Counted from the stretch's first letter, positions 22,200 through 33,599 are shown. The stretch is 64,000 nt of DNA from Luidia sarsii (GCA_949987565.1 OX465103.1:983045-1047044), one strand, 5' to 3'. A program made the numbers and translations. The notes: a model not told the origin generated them from the letters alone.

Positions 22200-24830
22200 C
22201 ATGTACATACACATTCTAGGCATGTGTATCAATGAAAATGGGTCATGCTGAGTCAAGCAATTTCACAGCCAAGAATGTGTCGATTATTAACCCAGTGTGA
22301 AATTAGAGTGGGCGACACAGATTGCTAAGGTGGCCATACATCTTTCTGTATGTGAGTGGAGGCTCTGCATGGTGAGTGGCAGTGGCAGTAATGTCGGAAA
22401 GGTTATTTTTATGACATCAACAAATTCTGGGTGGGCCAATCCAGAATGTCATGGTAACCATGGTAACAACTTAACATCGCCAGAAGACCATTTTGTACAA
22501 CATACTCATTGCGCAGTAGCCTACTACCGTACTACTTCAGAAATGGCATGATACAGAAATGGCATGAAGGTGATCGGATCAATTGCAAAGTACTGTAAGT
22601 CACCCATTGTAATGTAAGATGAGTTGCATCTTGCATGTATTGTACTATTGAACAGAGGTTCTTAAGGTTTGGTGACATCAGCCGGTCAGTCCTATACATG
22701 TAGTTCTTTCAAGAACTATTTACATGCACCATACCCCCTACACAGTCTCCATACAATTTAGCACTCGAGTCGATTCACACGGTAAACAGTACTGCAGTGC
22801 CACTCTGTCAATGCTCAATTGATAGGCCTCCCAATCTACAACAAGCACTCAAACAGTAAATCAGGACATGGCAAGAAGTAACTGGACAATAATGGGGGTG
22901 AACGATCCCCGAAAGTTCCGGTGGATGTGAGTTGACTGCAGAGTTTAATGACCAGGGGGCCAGATTAAGCTCACCAGTCTCACCAATGCCTCACCACCAG
23001 ACACTCAGTCCACATATTGTGGGTACTGCATGCCATCAACCAGGTTTTCCTAGAACTTTTGCCACCTCTGGAAAATGTCTGTGCTTGTGGTTGTCCAACT
23101 CTTTCTCCCCCCCCCCCTCTGTCTTCCTCTCTCTTTTTTTCTCTCCCTCTTTTTCCCTCCCTCTCTCTTTCCCACTCCCTCCCTCCCCCCTCTCTCTCTG
23201 TCTCTCCCTCTGTCTCTCCCTCCCCCTTCTCTCTCTTTCTTTCTCCCTCTCTCCCCCTCTCTCCAGCCAAAGATAGACATTTGGACTATGTCAATCCAGC
23301 TAGAACTTGTTGGCAACCATTTTGGTTTCTACTTTTGATCATTGGTCAGGAAGGGCAGTAGTATCAAAGGCCACACATGTTTATCAGCCAAAGAATACTG
23401 GCCACATTTCCTGTTGCTTGAAAACCAAAATACACAAGGAAAATTCACTTAGTACATGTAAAATCAATGCCTTTTGTTTTGTTTTTGTAAAGATTGTATG
23501 GTACAGTGTACATGTGCATTGCATGCGCTTGCACTTTTAATTGTTTACAAATCAAAATCTCTTGCAAACCAATGTGTCAAATGGCCGGCCACAATACCTG
23601 TTGTGAAATGCCAACTACAATTGCCATTGTTTGCGGTTCCTGTTTTGTTCAGATTGTTCAGGATTTACCGCGCCTCAAGTACGTGTATGAACCCATGCTA
23701 AAGCCCCCAGCCCTATGAAAGGCCACACAATCTGGCCAAATTGCTTCACCTTAATTTGAGAGAGCAAATCAAAAGAGCTACAATAACAGGTCTTCAATCT
23801 CCCCTCTCCCTCTCTAGTCTCTACCCCCCCCTCTCTCCTTGATCTGTAGACTTGGCCCACCCAGCCATTGTGTCGGCCATATGACCGGAAAACAGGCACA
23901 CAAGGGAAGGAGGCAGGGAAGCCTAGGTGAGGTAAAACTGCACAGACAATAAGTCCACAACAACACAGCAGCCTAACATTAATAACATAATGACCTACCA
24001 GAATAACACACCATCCCAAAACTGTGAACACATTCGGACCCCACCACACCTCAAAGCTACACAACAATACACTTTCAGCCCTTCTTTCTATTTTTTTTTC
24101 TGGATGGGAAAAGGACAGCTAAGGTTGGAGAATAAAGAGTGCTTTCCAGGGTGAGTAATGTCTTTGTTCAGAGGCATTACACTGCAAAGGAGACTTGCAC
24201 ACTTTATAACACCTGTGTGCCTGCAGGGCTGCTCCATTGCGAACGTTCACCACGTTTCCTGTTTTGAGAGAGCGGCCAGTTTATTTCAGAAATGTTTTTT
24301 TTTTTCCTGATTTGGGCAAAATAACCTTCCGACCATGATATAAAAATGACAACATAGCATTTTAACTTTATGTGTCTGCCTAAGATTTTAAAAAATATAC
24401 ATGTACATGTATGCTCATCGTAAAATATGAAGAACATATGCCCCAAACAATAGACATTTTTTTTTTAATTCTTGTTCTAATCTCATACTTTTTATACTAC
24501 AATGTAGTTCCACGATTTGCACTAAGAAAGGTCTGATACAAATTGTACACAGGAGAGTTTTAAAAAGAAGGCAATCTGCAATGTACATGTACTGTAAGTC
24601 TACAGCCTTCTCAACTTGAAACATGCTGGCTTTTTCCTCAATTTAAAATTGATATCTTATTAAGCAGACAAGGCACTTCACTTCTGTGGTTGAGATAAAG
24701 TTCGTCACAATATTATTATTTACTGTACACATGTATATATTCAGGATTGTTTGGAACATGTATTCCTATTCACCAAAGATCAACGTTATGCTTGGGCAAA
24801 TGCCAAATTGCCAATAATATGTATGTACTT
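22200..24830. other. Intron, CT tract only
   Basis: Apart from the polypyrimidine tract at 23100-23266 and small poly-T runs near 24297 and 24460, nothing was recognised. Confidence 0.5.
23100..23266 (+). repeat. Polypyrimidine tract
   Basis: C/T-rich for about 165 bases, with CTCTCTCTCTGTCTCTC and CCCCCC runs. Confidence 0.9.
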
Positions 24831-24834
24831 TATG

Positions 24835-25070
24835 TACGGTACTGTACAACTGTTGATTACATGTACATGTACGTACATGTACGTTATGTACATTGGCTAT
24901 CGCTTCATGTACATGCACGTTGTTTTCTATACAGAGCCACAGCCTATACAGTACATGTACCGGTAGTTCAATAATATAGAAAGACCCATGATATCTAGCC
25001 ATAGCCATACATGTAGGCTTGTAGCCATAGCCATACATGTAGGCTTGTAGCCACAGACTGGATTGAATCT
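24835..25070 (+). repeat. GTACAT cluster plus a 27-bp tandem
   Basis: TACATGTACATGTACGTACA-type words to about 24962, followed by three imperfect copies of TAGCCATAGCCATACATG / GTAGGCTTG (25000-25060). Confidence 0.8.
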
Positions 25071-25144
25071 CACCCAGCCACAACTACAGTACAATAGGCC
25101 CACAATAATGTTTATCAACATGCTTAATAAAGCATATCAGATAT

Positions 25145-25255
25145 GTGCATGTACATGTACAAAACAAATGTACATGTACACACACTACAGAAACAGTTAG
25201 AAATGTACATGTACGTACAATGTACACTGTACCGGTACATGTACATGTACAACGC
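25145..25255 (+). repeat. GTACAT palindromic cluster
   Basis: CATGTACATGTACA words and ACCGGTACATGTACATGTAC. Confidence 0.85.
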
Positions 25256-25359
25256 AATGCATCACATGTGACTAATGTAAATCAACAACATGAGTGCTCC
25301 AAGGTTCGTCCTCTTGATCAAGGACATTCTGAAAGCAATCAGAAATGATTTCCTGAAGT

Positions 25360-25615
25360 TCATGTACATGTACATGTACAGTGTACATGTGTACATTATA
25401 CTGTAACTTTGATGACAGCTATGTACATGTACATGCAATAGCTCTATGGTACTGGTACATGTACTACAAATGTAAGAACAGTATGTATTACATGTACATG
25501 TACAATGTACATGTACATGTTTACAATGAGTGGAATCTACTCTACATGTACATACAAGATAGAGTAGGCCTACATGTTGAGTATTTATTATTTCTGTACA
25601 TGTACACTGGGGGAG
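25360..25615 (+). repeat. GTACAT palindromic cluster
   Basis: The densest such stretch, with more than a dozen GTACATGTAC words. This is the last large cluster: the family nearly disappears to the right of it. Confidence 0.85.
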
Positions 25616-25909
25616 TTTGAGCAGCCAGTTTTAAGTGTCATTTAGGACGGCGCATATTTCTCAAATTGATGGCATGCCAGAGTGAGCAGTGCTCTAGAGC
25701 TCAGTGGAATGGCACACACACACCCTGCATTGCAGACCCACAGACTGGTCAGGCCTGATCAGTCCAGGAGATGGCCAGATGGTAGCATCATTCCACGGAC
25801 CTTGGTCCACTCTATGATCTCTGACCATAGGTGAAGCACACGGGCGTAAATATTAAAGGGACACACCTTTGGCCGGCTGTGGATGACTGAGTGACAGTAT
25901 ATGTCTCAA

Positions 25910-26105
25910 GGATGTAAGTGACCGACAAAGTCATTTCCTGAAAATCACTGAACGCCAATAAATTGTGCGACTGCAAGTGAGTGCTGACACAACCGAGAGA
26001 TGCGACTGTGAGTGAGCTCTTACGCAACTGAGAGATTCATGGCAGGGGTGCAGGCTCCCTTCAGTTTTTAGGGTTTTATCAGATAAAAATGAGCAGTTTG
26101 AGATA
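25910..26105 (+). repeat. Left copy of a ~200-bp direct repeat
   Basis: This stretch (GATGTAAGTGACCGACAAAG to GAGCAGTTTGAGAT) recurs in the same orientation at 27487-27697 with scattered substitutions and small indels. The two copies start 1.58 kb apart and enclose a reverse-transcriptase fragment and an A-rich run. They could be the ends of a decayed insertion or a local tandem duplication. Confidence 0.75.
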
Positions 26106-26111
26106 CCCGTT

Positions 26112-26182
26112 TGAAATTAAAAACATAATTTAAAAAAAAATTAAAAGAAAAATTAAATAATAATAAAAAAAAAATTATCAAA
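26112..26182 (+). repeat. A-rich simple sequence
   Basis: About 70 bases composed almost only of A and T, with AAAATTAAAAGAAAAATTAA and AATAATAAT runs. It directly follows the left direct repeat and could be an old poly-A tail. Confidence 0.7.
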
Positions 26183-26366
26183 TTATCGGTACACCATTTC
26201 TGGAAATCCATAATTTTCCAGAAGTCTTATGGCTGATGTCTGACATTCAGGGCCGATTTTGGTGCAGAACTTCGGCCAAAGATAAAACCATGGAGGATAA
26301 CACTGTCCTGGCTCACAGGATAGGAGGACACTCAAGGCCAGCCACAGTGACATATCCAGATGCACC

Positions 26367-26558
26367 CGCCTACTAATTGAACACCTGCTGGCACGCTTCC
26401 CCTACCCCTTACACCTGATCAATATGCTCCATGACATATTTGGCGGGGCCAGAAGAGCCCCGACCGGTTTTGTTTTTGGCAAAATGGACGACTGCCAGGG
26501 AGGGGGGGTCATGTCCCCAGCCTTATTCAGTGTGAAAATCGGCAGCTCAAGGCCGTAG
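26367..26558 (+). pseudogene. Reverse-transcriptase fragment of a non-LTR retrotransposon
   Basis: The plus-strand frame from 26367 to the stop at 26556-26558 reads RLLIEHLLARFPYPLHLINM, then LHDIFGGARRAPTGFV, then CQGGGVMSPALFSV. The spacing of a hydrophobic HLIN-L-HD helix before a (V/R)QGG-V-SP-LF motif matches the fingers-to-palm region of non-LTR reverse transcriptases, where G-x-x-Q-G-x-x-x-S-P-x-L-F is conserved. Only this piece remains. No YADD motif or endonuclease was seen before the stop, and the stretch lies between two direct repeats. It is a dead remnant; the clade cannot be assigned. Confidence 0.5.
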
Positions 26559-27486
26559 ACAGGCCTCGTTGGGCGATATCAGCGAGGGGTGTTTGCAAGA
26601 GCATGATCCACGTCCCGACAAAATTCATGAATAAACAATCAACATGCATTTTTTTCTCCCGCAGGAAACATTACGTCTCCACATGAGCCGACGGTTCGAA
26701 AATATCCTGTGCCAGAACTCAACGAATTTGTGCACTTGAGGTTTTTTTCTTCTTCCATCCCTGAATGGAAGGAGGCCCAATACAACATCCGATTCCGACA
26801 CATGGGTATTTTTTTTGGGGGGGGGGGGGGCATATGGTTCATTGGGTTCAACCAGGAGCTGAAGGCGGGAGACCAAAGGAAACGGCTTTACTGGGTCATA
26901 ACCGGTGGCTAAGGTGAGGCACAGGGGGAAGAATGGGGATTAGGACCCACTCAAAAAAAAAGGTGAACCGTGGCTTGGCAATTGCCTAGGAACAAAGTAG
27001 GGCGTAGGAAATAACCCAAAATGATTGGGAACGTAAAGAAAATTTACAACCGGTGCATACTGAGGATATCGGGACAAATTTTTGTTGGCGCCTTAGGGCG
27101 TGATGGATTTAGGGCGGCATCTGGGTAGACATAAAGGTTGAAGCGTTTCAATTCCATGCCGACAATTGTGTTGTTTTTGGCCCAGGCCCACTAAACCCTT
27201 GAAAATTGAAAATACACAATTATATTTATAGAGGGCAAGGACACTTCTCAACCTGCAAAAATTACCCTAAAGAGGTTTGCACCCTAAAAGTCTGACCAGG
27301 ACTTGGCTTAATATGACCCTGGAAAAGCTGGCCCTAATCCGCTCCGAATTTGGAGACCTGTCCTGATGCAAAGCGTTGAATAGGTAACTAATGGATTGCT
27401 GAAACAGAACCCAATTTTTCTGGACTAAAGACAAATGCTCGAACGGTACAGTATGGTGAGCTGTCTATTGTAAATAAATGAAAACC

Positions 27487-27697
27487 AGGGATGTAAGTGA
27501 CCGACAAACGGACAAAGTCATTTCCTGAAAATCACTGTTCAAAGGCCAATAAATTGTGTGACTGCGAGTGAGCGCTTATTCGACCGAGAGATGCGACTGC
27601 AAGTGAGCGCTTACGCGACCAAGAGATTCACGGCAGGGGTGCAGGCGCCCTTCAGTTTTTATGGTTTTAACAGATAAAAATGAGCAGTTTGAGATGG
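27487..27697 (+). repeat. Right copy of the ~200-bp direct repeat
   Basis: Same sequence as 25910-26105, slightly longer through internal additions near AAACGGAC and TTCAAAGG. It stops 28 bases from the donor side of the exon at 27726-27944. Confidence 0.75.
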
Positions 27698-27725
27698 GTC
27701 TTTCCTGAGATATTAGGCGGCTTAC

Positions 27726-27944
27726 CTGAGGGCAGTCTGGGCCAATGGATGAGGAGGTTGTGTCGATGGTCGGCGCTGGAGTGGACAGTCCCCCGCTGCC
27801 AAACTGGTCCAGCGTGATCTCGGCCAGTAGGCCCACTGCCCCAGACATAACGGTCTGTCGACAACAACGTCGGCAGCAAGGCTCAGTCCTCGGCTCCCCA
27901 GTCCCCGACTCCTCCTCCTCCTCCTCCTGCCGTCCTGCGTGTGG
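27726..27944 (-). CDS. Internal coding exon with acidic start, unrecognised
   Basis: On the minus strand an open stretch ends at CCTCAG followed by a consensus GTAAGC donor. An upstream in-frame TGA forces the acceptor to be CCGCAG at 27945 or one of two nearby alternatives. With the first, the exon is 219 bases, 73 codons, phase 0 at both ends. It begins PHAGRQ, runs through six Glu residues, a Cys-rich patch CCRRCCRQ near residue 23, then TVMSGAVGLLAEITLDQFGS and a Ser/Thr/Pro tail ending DCPQ. CpG-rich codons contrast with the flanks. The acceptor lacks a good pyrimidine tract. The donor lies only 28 bases from the end of a direct repeat (27487-27697), so that duplication stops just short of the exon. 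Confidence 0.5.
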
Positions 27945-28309
27945 CTGCGGCACTCAGTCCAGCATTAACGCAGCATCTGCGGGCGCGGGTAACCTGCCAA
28001 GGGCCAGCAATGACAGAGAAGCTTGATGCCTGCTAGCAGCTACACGTAGCGCAACCTCACTAATGTAGACCTGATGACGAGCCCCTGACACACCACTAAT
28101 GGACACAGCAGAGGTTTCTCAAAGAAGCGGAAAACGAAATTGACTTCTGCATTGGCCTTACAAAAAAAACTGCTTTATCTGACTCGTTATTACCATGAAA
28201 GATGAGCCCCGGGAAACGTAAACTCTACGACCGAATACAATATCTTGAATTTGCATCTAATGATTCTAATCTACGGATCCAATTGCAAGCTAGGATTTGA
28301 AAGCAAACT

Positions 28310-28400
28310 AGCTGTCTCAGTGTACGTGTTTGATCACTCTGATGAGTGACACAGTCTAAACTGCTCTCATGAAAGATGAGACGTTTGAAACGTCAGCCAC
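28310..28400 (+). repeat. Hammerhead-like relative of different type
   Basis: CTGATGAGTGACACAG is followed by CTCATGAAAGATGAG (a hairpin) and ACGTTTGAAACGTCAGCC. It has the CTGATGA...GAAACGTC order but a different helix II from the main family. Confidence 0.4.
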
Positions 28401-28678
28401 AGCCAACCCTTGATGGCTATTTTCAAAATCCTCGACTGAGGATCCTCTGGGAAAAACTGATCTACACGATACGGGATGCAGTTCTGCCTGCATGCTTTCC
28501 AGCAGGCAATTGGGCAAAACGCAGCTTAATTAAAGATCATACGCTGAGAACAAAACCACACTGAATTACATTCTCACCAATGCTAAAATCATATCATATC
28601 TATTTATTTTATCTGATCCAAACTATTCGGTGACTGGCAAATTAAAGGTCAAAGGTAATCTATTTTACAGTATCAAAA

Positions 28679-28725
28679 ATTAGGAGGGCCTGACATTTCG
28701 ATCCTAGCAGGACCTTTCTCAACTT
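28679..28725 (-). repeat. Hammerhead-like family copy (left arm)
   Basis: GAGGGCCTGACATTTCGATC then CTAGCAGGACCTTTCTCAA. It pairs in inverted orientation with 28937-28986 across about 210 bases. Confidence 0.85.
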
Positions 28726-28936
28726 GGCAAAATGACAAGGACATACACAGACAATCAGGGGAAGGAAAGCCCTGACACACATGACAGAGGAAGGACAAAA
28801 GGGAAGGGAGTGGGATGCAGATGTATGCATGAAGGGAGGGGAGATCAAAGGCAAGACAAACAAATGGGTGGGGAGGATCAAAGGGACAGGAGGGAGGTGG
28901 GAGAAAGCCACAGGGAAGATGAAAGAACAGAGGTAT

Positions 28937-28986
28937 TTGAGAAAGGTCCTGCTAGGATCGAAACGTCAGGCCCACAAAATTTTAAG
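28937..28986 (+). repeat. Hammerhead-like family copy (right arm)
   Basis: TTTGAGAAAGGTCCTGCTAG then GATCGAAACGTCAGGCCCAC, close to the family consensus. Confidence 0.85.
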
Positions 28987-29611
28987 GTATTAATGATGTG
29001 AGGATTATACATTCCCTTCCTGAATATTACGACCATGAGGTTGTTCAATTCAGAGACGCTTGAAGTTGAATGCTTGTAAAAAGTCTGAGGCAGAATTCCT
29101 GATTTTGTTTGTAAACAAAGTTCTAGCTTCTAGTTCTATGCCTACTCCAGTCCCATATGAGGACTGATTTGGGTCATGTAACATGTCTGCTGGGAAGTAC
29201 ATGCACCTTGAGCTGTTTTCATGCTGTGCCAGGTCCAATGCTTTTCCTTGAACTTTGTGTTTTGTTTCGATGGAATAGAATTAAATTTGCACAATGTGCG
29301 TGCATGCACAACCAGTTTTTCTTGTTCCCAGCTTCACGACGAGCGTGCAGCTACAGTAGCTCGTGACTTCACAAGACATCACTGCGAAAGCTGAATCTTA
29401 TCAGCGTATCGCATCTGACATACATTTTATGCGACAGACGTCTGTAGTCTGAAATATTGAGATAGGATTTGACTACAGGGTATAAACCAACATCTGCAAT
29501 CTAGGCACTCCATTTAATCTGTCTGACGCATGTGCGGATGTGTTCAAGAATGTTTGTATCCAGATCAAAGGAAGACCAACAATGTAAGCAAAACAAGCAG
29601 AATACTATAAT

Positions 29612-29665
29612 AAGTGATATACAAAAATGTTGCAAACTGCTTACTGACTAAAATTACCAAAATGT
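29612..29665 (-). repeat. Outer end of the hammerhead-like family
   Basis: AAATGTTGCAAACTGCTTAC then TGACTAAAATTACC, the outer terminal segment seen attached to fuller copies. The core is absent. Confidence 0.7.
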
Positions 29666-29779
29666 AAATCATAATCAGAATACTAATAGAGTAAAGCCGA
29701 AGTAAGGGTAACTGTACCTGACAAAATAATAATTCTTTAATTGACAAGCGACCTCGTACTCGTCACTTTGACTTGAGAT

Positions 29780-29965
29780 TAGATTTAGTCCGAGCAAATT
29801 GGACCCGAAAAGTCACCCTTTTTTATCGAAATTTGGAGGGTTGGGTGATTGTATAAAGTTGAAATTCAAGCATTTAATAAACTAACTTGCTTGGACACTG
29901 CAGTCACCCGACTTTTCAAATTTCGATAAAAAGGGTGCCTTGTCGGGTCCAAGTTACTCGGACTA
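29780..29965 (+). mobile_element. Hairpin element with 9-bp direct flanks
   Basis: The 186-base segment is flanked by ACTTGAGAT at 29771-29779 and 29966-29974. Its arms of about 65 bases are inverted: TTAGTCCGAG, TTGGACCCG and CACCCTTTTT in the left arm recur in reverse complement on the right. A 9-bp duplication would suit a Mutator-like element; the first few left bases are not matched on the right. It is non-autonomous. Confidence 0.75.
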
Positions 29966-30140
29966 ACTTGAGATCAAGACTACTACTTACAACTGCAAGA
30001 GACGGATAAAAGGACAGGTTTCTCACGCTTAAGTCACTCACATAGTCACACCATACTCATACAACTACAGTACAAGGTCCACTAAGTGAATCCCGAGTAT
30101 AAATTAAAACAAAGCCTGCAAAAGAGATGTTTGCACTTAC

Positions 30141-30720
30141 TTTTCTCTCCCGGAAAAGAGTAATTGCTGGTTGACTGTCCGTGGTGAAGACTGTACTAAG
30201 TAAAACCACTGTGGACACACACACAGTCACTGCACAAAACCAGGTTAAACAACGCTCCAATATGCAGCAAAACCCGGCTCGCAGCAGACGACAGTGGAGG
30301 AATTACGGGTCGAACCGTGAAGGACTGTCATTTTCCGCACATGGGCCGGGCCTGGGTTGTATAGGTTTCCCCTGTGAGTCACTTTGCCGAGTTATGAGGG
30401 CAGACAGCAGCTCCGGTAACTTGCCTTTGTTGACGTTTCACTCAAAGCTCGCGCAGTTATCCCAAACTTTTCGAGTTCAGTGTCAGGCCCTATGCTCCAG
30501 CACGGACGGGACACCAGCGACGGAGTGTGCGGCACGGTGGTGCAAGCTGCGGGCGGGGACCAGCGAAAAGTTCACAGGCGGACGGCTGCATTAAACAGCG
30601 CCCTCTGTAGACCGAAACTTTTGAAGCCAAACTTGTTTGGTTTATAAACTTACAGCTTATTGCTAAACCAAACACACGCTTCAATGAGGAACGGACGATG
30701 TCTAGACGACTGCTTTCATT
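30141..30720 (-). promoter_or_regulatory. Possible promoter/alternative first exon region
   Basis: This stretch is richer in CpG than its surroundings. On the minus strand it ends at a consensus donor (GAGAGAAAA followed by GTAAGT). Read in one frame it begins at TTG and encodes a hydrophobic segment, but no ATG exists in that frame. It may be an untranslated first exon for a shorter transcript using the Met in the CortBP2-like exon. This is speculative. Confidence 0.2.
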
Positions 30721-30861
30721 TCTAATTGCTTGCCAAGAATAACGAGGTTTAGGGCTTTGTGACGTGTGAGAAAAACGATACTTTCAGTTGAGCACTGAAA
30801 ATTTGCAACAATAAGCAATTATTTGTTGGTAACCACAACACGTTTTGCACTTAGTTTCAAG

Positions 30862-31207
30862 CAAAGATCTACCGGTAAGTAAGCGCAAAGCGCGCAAGAT
30901 AGCCTACTCTTGCGCGATCACACGTATCCGGGTGAAGTACGCACTGGGCGCCATTTTAGTAAGCAAAGTCACACACATTCTCTCCATTTCGTGGTCACAT
31001 CACATCGAAGTTATCACATTTTGTTCACGCATCCAAAATTGAATATTTTTTATTGTTTGTGACTCGACTCTCTCGCTTCATTTCCGGAGCACAGAAAGCA
31101 AACGACAGATTCCGTTGCTTACTAAAATGACGTCCAGTGCGCATGCGTACTTCACCTTTTGCTCGTAGTAGTCCATCTTGTGCGCTTTGCGCGCTATAAG
31201 ATCTTTG
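30862..31207 (+). mobile_element. hAT-like hairpin element with 8-bp target duplication
   Basis: The 346-base element begins CAAAGATCT and ends AGATCTTTG and is flanked on both sides by GTTTCAAG (30854-30861 and 31208-31215). Its arms of about 95 bases are imperfect inverted repeats, for example GCGCAAAGCGCGCAAGAT against GCGCGCAAAGCGCACAAGAT on the other strand. CA...TG termini with an 8-bp duplication are diagnostic of hAT-type transposition. No transposase is encoded. Confidence 0.85.
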
Positions 31208-31215
31208 GTTTCAAG

Positions 31216-32725
31216 TACAGAAATGATTGTAAAACGATATAGGCCTATATCATGAACAATTAGTTGTAAAAAAAAAACACCGCAGTCATCGATCTCTTAG
31301 AATGACGTTTATTCGCCAAGCGACATTTGCGGTGTGGAAAGTAATATGCACGCATCGGAAACTTCATCTGGTCTTCTCCTGTTATACCGCCCTCTATGGT
31401 CCGAAAATTCACTCGGCTTTATGATTTTTCGTGTGCCGATAAAAATTAAAAGCAACAAAAAATCAACCCATTAAATCCATTATTATGGGGATCAATTGTT
31501 GACCTTTTTCCAGACACGATTCCGCGCATTGGCTAACGCGTTGCAAACTCTTGAGGGCGCACTATTGTAAATCGCTCGTATTGCAGGCGTTACGAGCACG
31601 GCCCAATGCCATTGACATTATACCAATACTTTTTGAGAGTGCAGTAGTTCCATAGGCGTAACCCTAAATACAACCCAAAAATAAACGACTAAAACATTGA
31701 CAAACAGTTTCATACACCGTATACCTTTTCAGGGCACATCTTTTTATAATTCCGAATACATAAATATCATTTTTTGGAATTTATACAAAGCATTATAAGA
31801 TAGCAAAAATGGCATATTTTGTACAGTCAGCTCAGTCAAAAATTATCAACAGTTTAATTAAGTCGCTTTAGAATAAGTGACTTTTAGTTTTATGGCAAAC
31901 ATAATTTATTGCTTAAAATGATAGAAATGTGACCAGACATCTCAAGTATCAAGACTCGGGAAAAAAGGAAAATGTTTAAAGTAGAGATTATCTGTAGGTA
32001 TGGATGACTGAAATCATGCAAAATGCATTTTTATTAAAATGTCTTATTTCGTGCACGGAGCTGTAGAACAATAACGCATCTTAAATGCAATTTATACCAT
32101 TCTGTTACATTTCAGCAAGACCGTAAATAAAGTTGATATTTATTATCTCAAAATGGAAACTATAAACCAAAATTGCACTTTGCTCATAGCTACGCTATCA
32201 CAGCTCATACACTATCATTTATATTTTAACCTCCATCTCAATCATTTTCGGGCCTGAATTGTGATCGTGACAGGACCCTACTAAGGGATGGACTTTTCTT
32301 CGAGATATTCCTCGCAAAAAGAGCACTCCATATTGTACATTAATGTTCTCCCAAGTATAAGTGAGCAACATTTCGAATTATTCTTCTTTAAATAGAGTTT
32401 AACCAAACATTTTAGAAACGGATATGAATTTAATTGTTACTCCGCAAGGTAGGAACCATGACGGGTTGACCTTAATGACTTTGCACAAATTGGAATACAG
32501 AAAGGTTACCAATCGGATATCATGACGTATCCCGGGTCGAGAAGAAAGGAGCGATTTCTGTGAGTTACTCTCTGTCTGGCAGTGGCTCTTGTAATCCCCG
32601 CCCGGGGCCAGGGAAGTCGGGGATGTGAGCAGTCAATCCGGCAGATGTGAAGTTGGTTTTATGATAAAGGGGGAGGCGGGGTTTGTAGTTTGTACTGGTT
32701 TTGCGGGAAGAGAGGGAGATGGGCG
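31216..32725. other. AT-rich intron, nothing recognised
   Basis: AT-rich unique sequence. Two CCGCCCTCTATGG / AGGGCGCAC-like words (31388, 31553) resemble insulator-type motifs but are too short to call. Confidence 0.4.
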
Positions 32726-33205
32726 GGGGAAGAGAGTGAGAGAGAGAGAGAGAGGGGGGGGGGCGAAAAAAGAGAGGAACAAATAGACAGAAAGAGAGTG
32801 ACAGAGATACAGATGGAGACAGACAATGGGGCAGAGAGACAGCCAAGGGTGACAAAGAGAGATAGAGAGACCGAGACAACGAGAAAGAGAGACAGAGAGA
32901 GGGAGACAGGGAGACAGAGAAAGACAGACAGACAGAGATAGACTTAGACATGGAAACACGAGTCAGAGACACATAGAGACATAGGGCGATAGAGAGACAG
33001 AGAGACAGAGAGACAGAGAGACAGAGAGCTTAGAGACAGAGACAGAGAAATATACAGAGGCAGAGGCAGAGAAAGACAGAGACAGAGACAGAGACAAAGA
33101 CAGGGACAGACACAGAGTTAGAGACAGACATAGAGACATAGACAGAGACATAGACAGAGACAGAGACAGACACAGACACAGACACAGACACAGACACAGA
33201 GAGAT
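32726..33205 (+). repeat. GAGACA/GACAGA polypurine-like tract
   Basis: About 480 bases of GA, GACAGA and ACAGAGAC words, ending in (CACAGA)n near 33170-33200. Confidence 0.95.
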
Positions 33206-33491
33206 ACATTAAAGTGAATCGAGAGATGGGATCTTTGGCAGATTGGAGGAAACGTCCATTAGTAGATAGGTGTTGTGGGCTGGACTTGGCCAGCTCCAGT
33301 TACTCTTTGTCTCTTCCTCCTGATGCCCGTCCACGTCTGTGTCTTCCCGCGATGCTGGCCCTGTCTCGACCATTGTCTTTCCCTCGGCCTTTTACCAGTT
33401 TGCTCAAGACTCCACCAAGAGCCACGCCTAGGAGATTTAAATTTGGGAGGAAGGGAGGGGATGAGCTTGAGAGTCCGTGGTCTATCTACAC

Positions 33492-33599
33492 GCAGATAGC
33501 CTCGGAGATGTCCACACGACATCTGACTGAGCCACCCATGCGACAGATGACAGTGGTCTGCGTGTCGTCGGCCACTTCCAGTAAGTTCCCCGTCTTGTC
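33492..33599 (-). CDS. Short internal coding exon, unrecognised
   Basis: A 108-base exon on the minus strand follows a good acceptor (TTTTTTTCCCGTTCCGCAG). It reads DKTGNLLEVADDTQTTVICR then MGGSVRCRVDISEAIC, 36 codons, starting in phase 0 as the 35.7-kb exon requires. The donor is the weak point: GTGTAG directly after the TGC codon is assumed, with GTAGAT two bases later as an alternative. An in-frame stop follows immediately, so the exon cannot extend far. The residues look like beta-strand-rich folded sequence. The longer open frames over the same bases on both strands are shadows. Family unknown. Confidence 0.6.
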
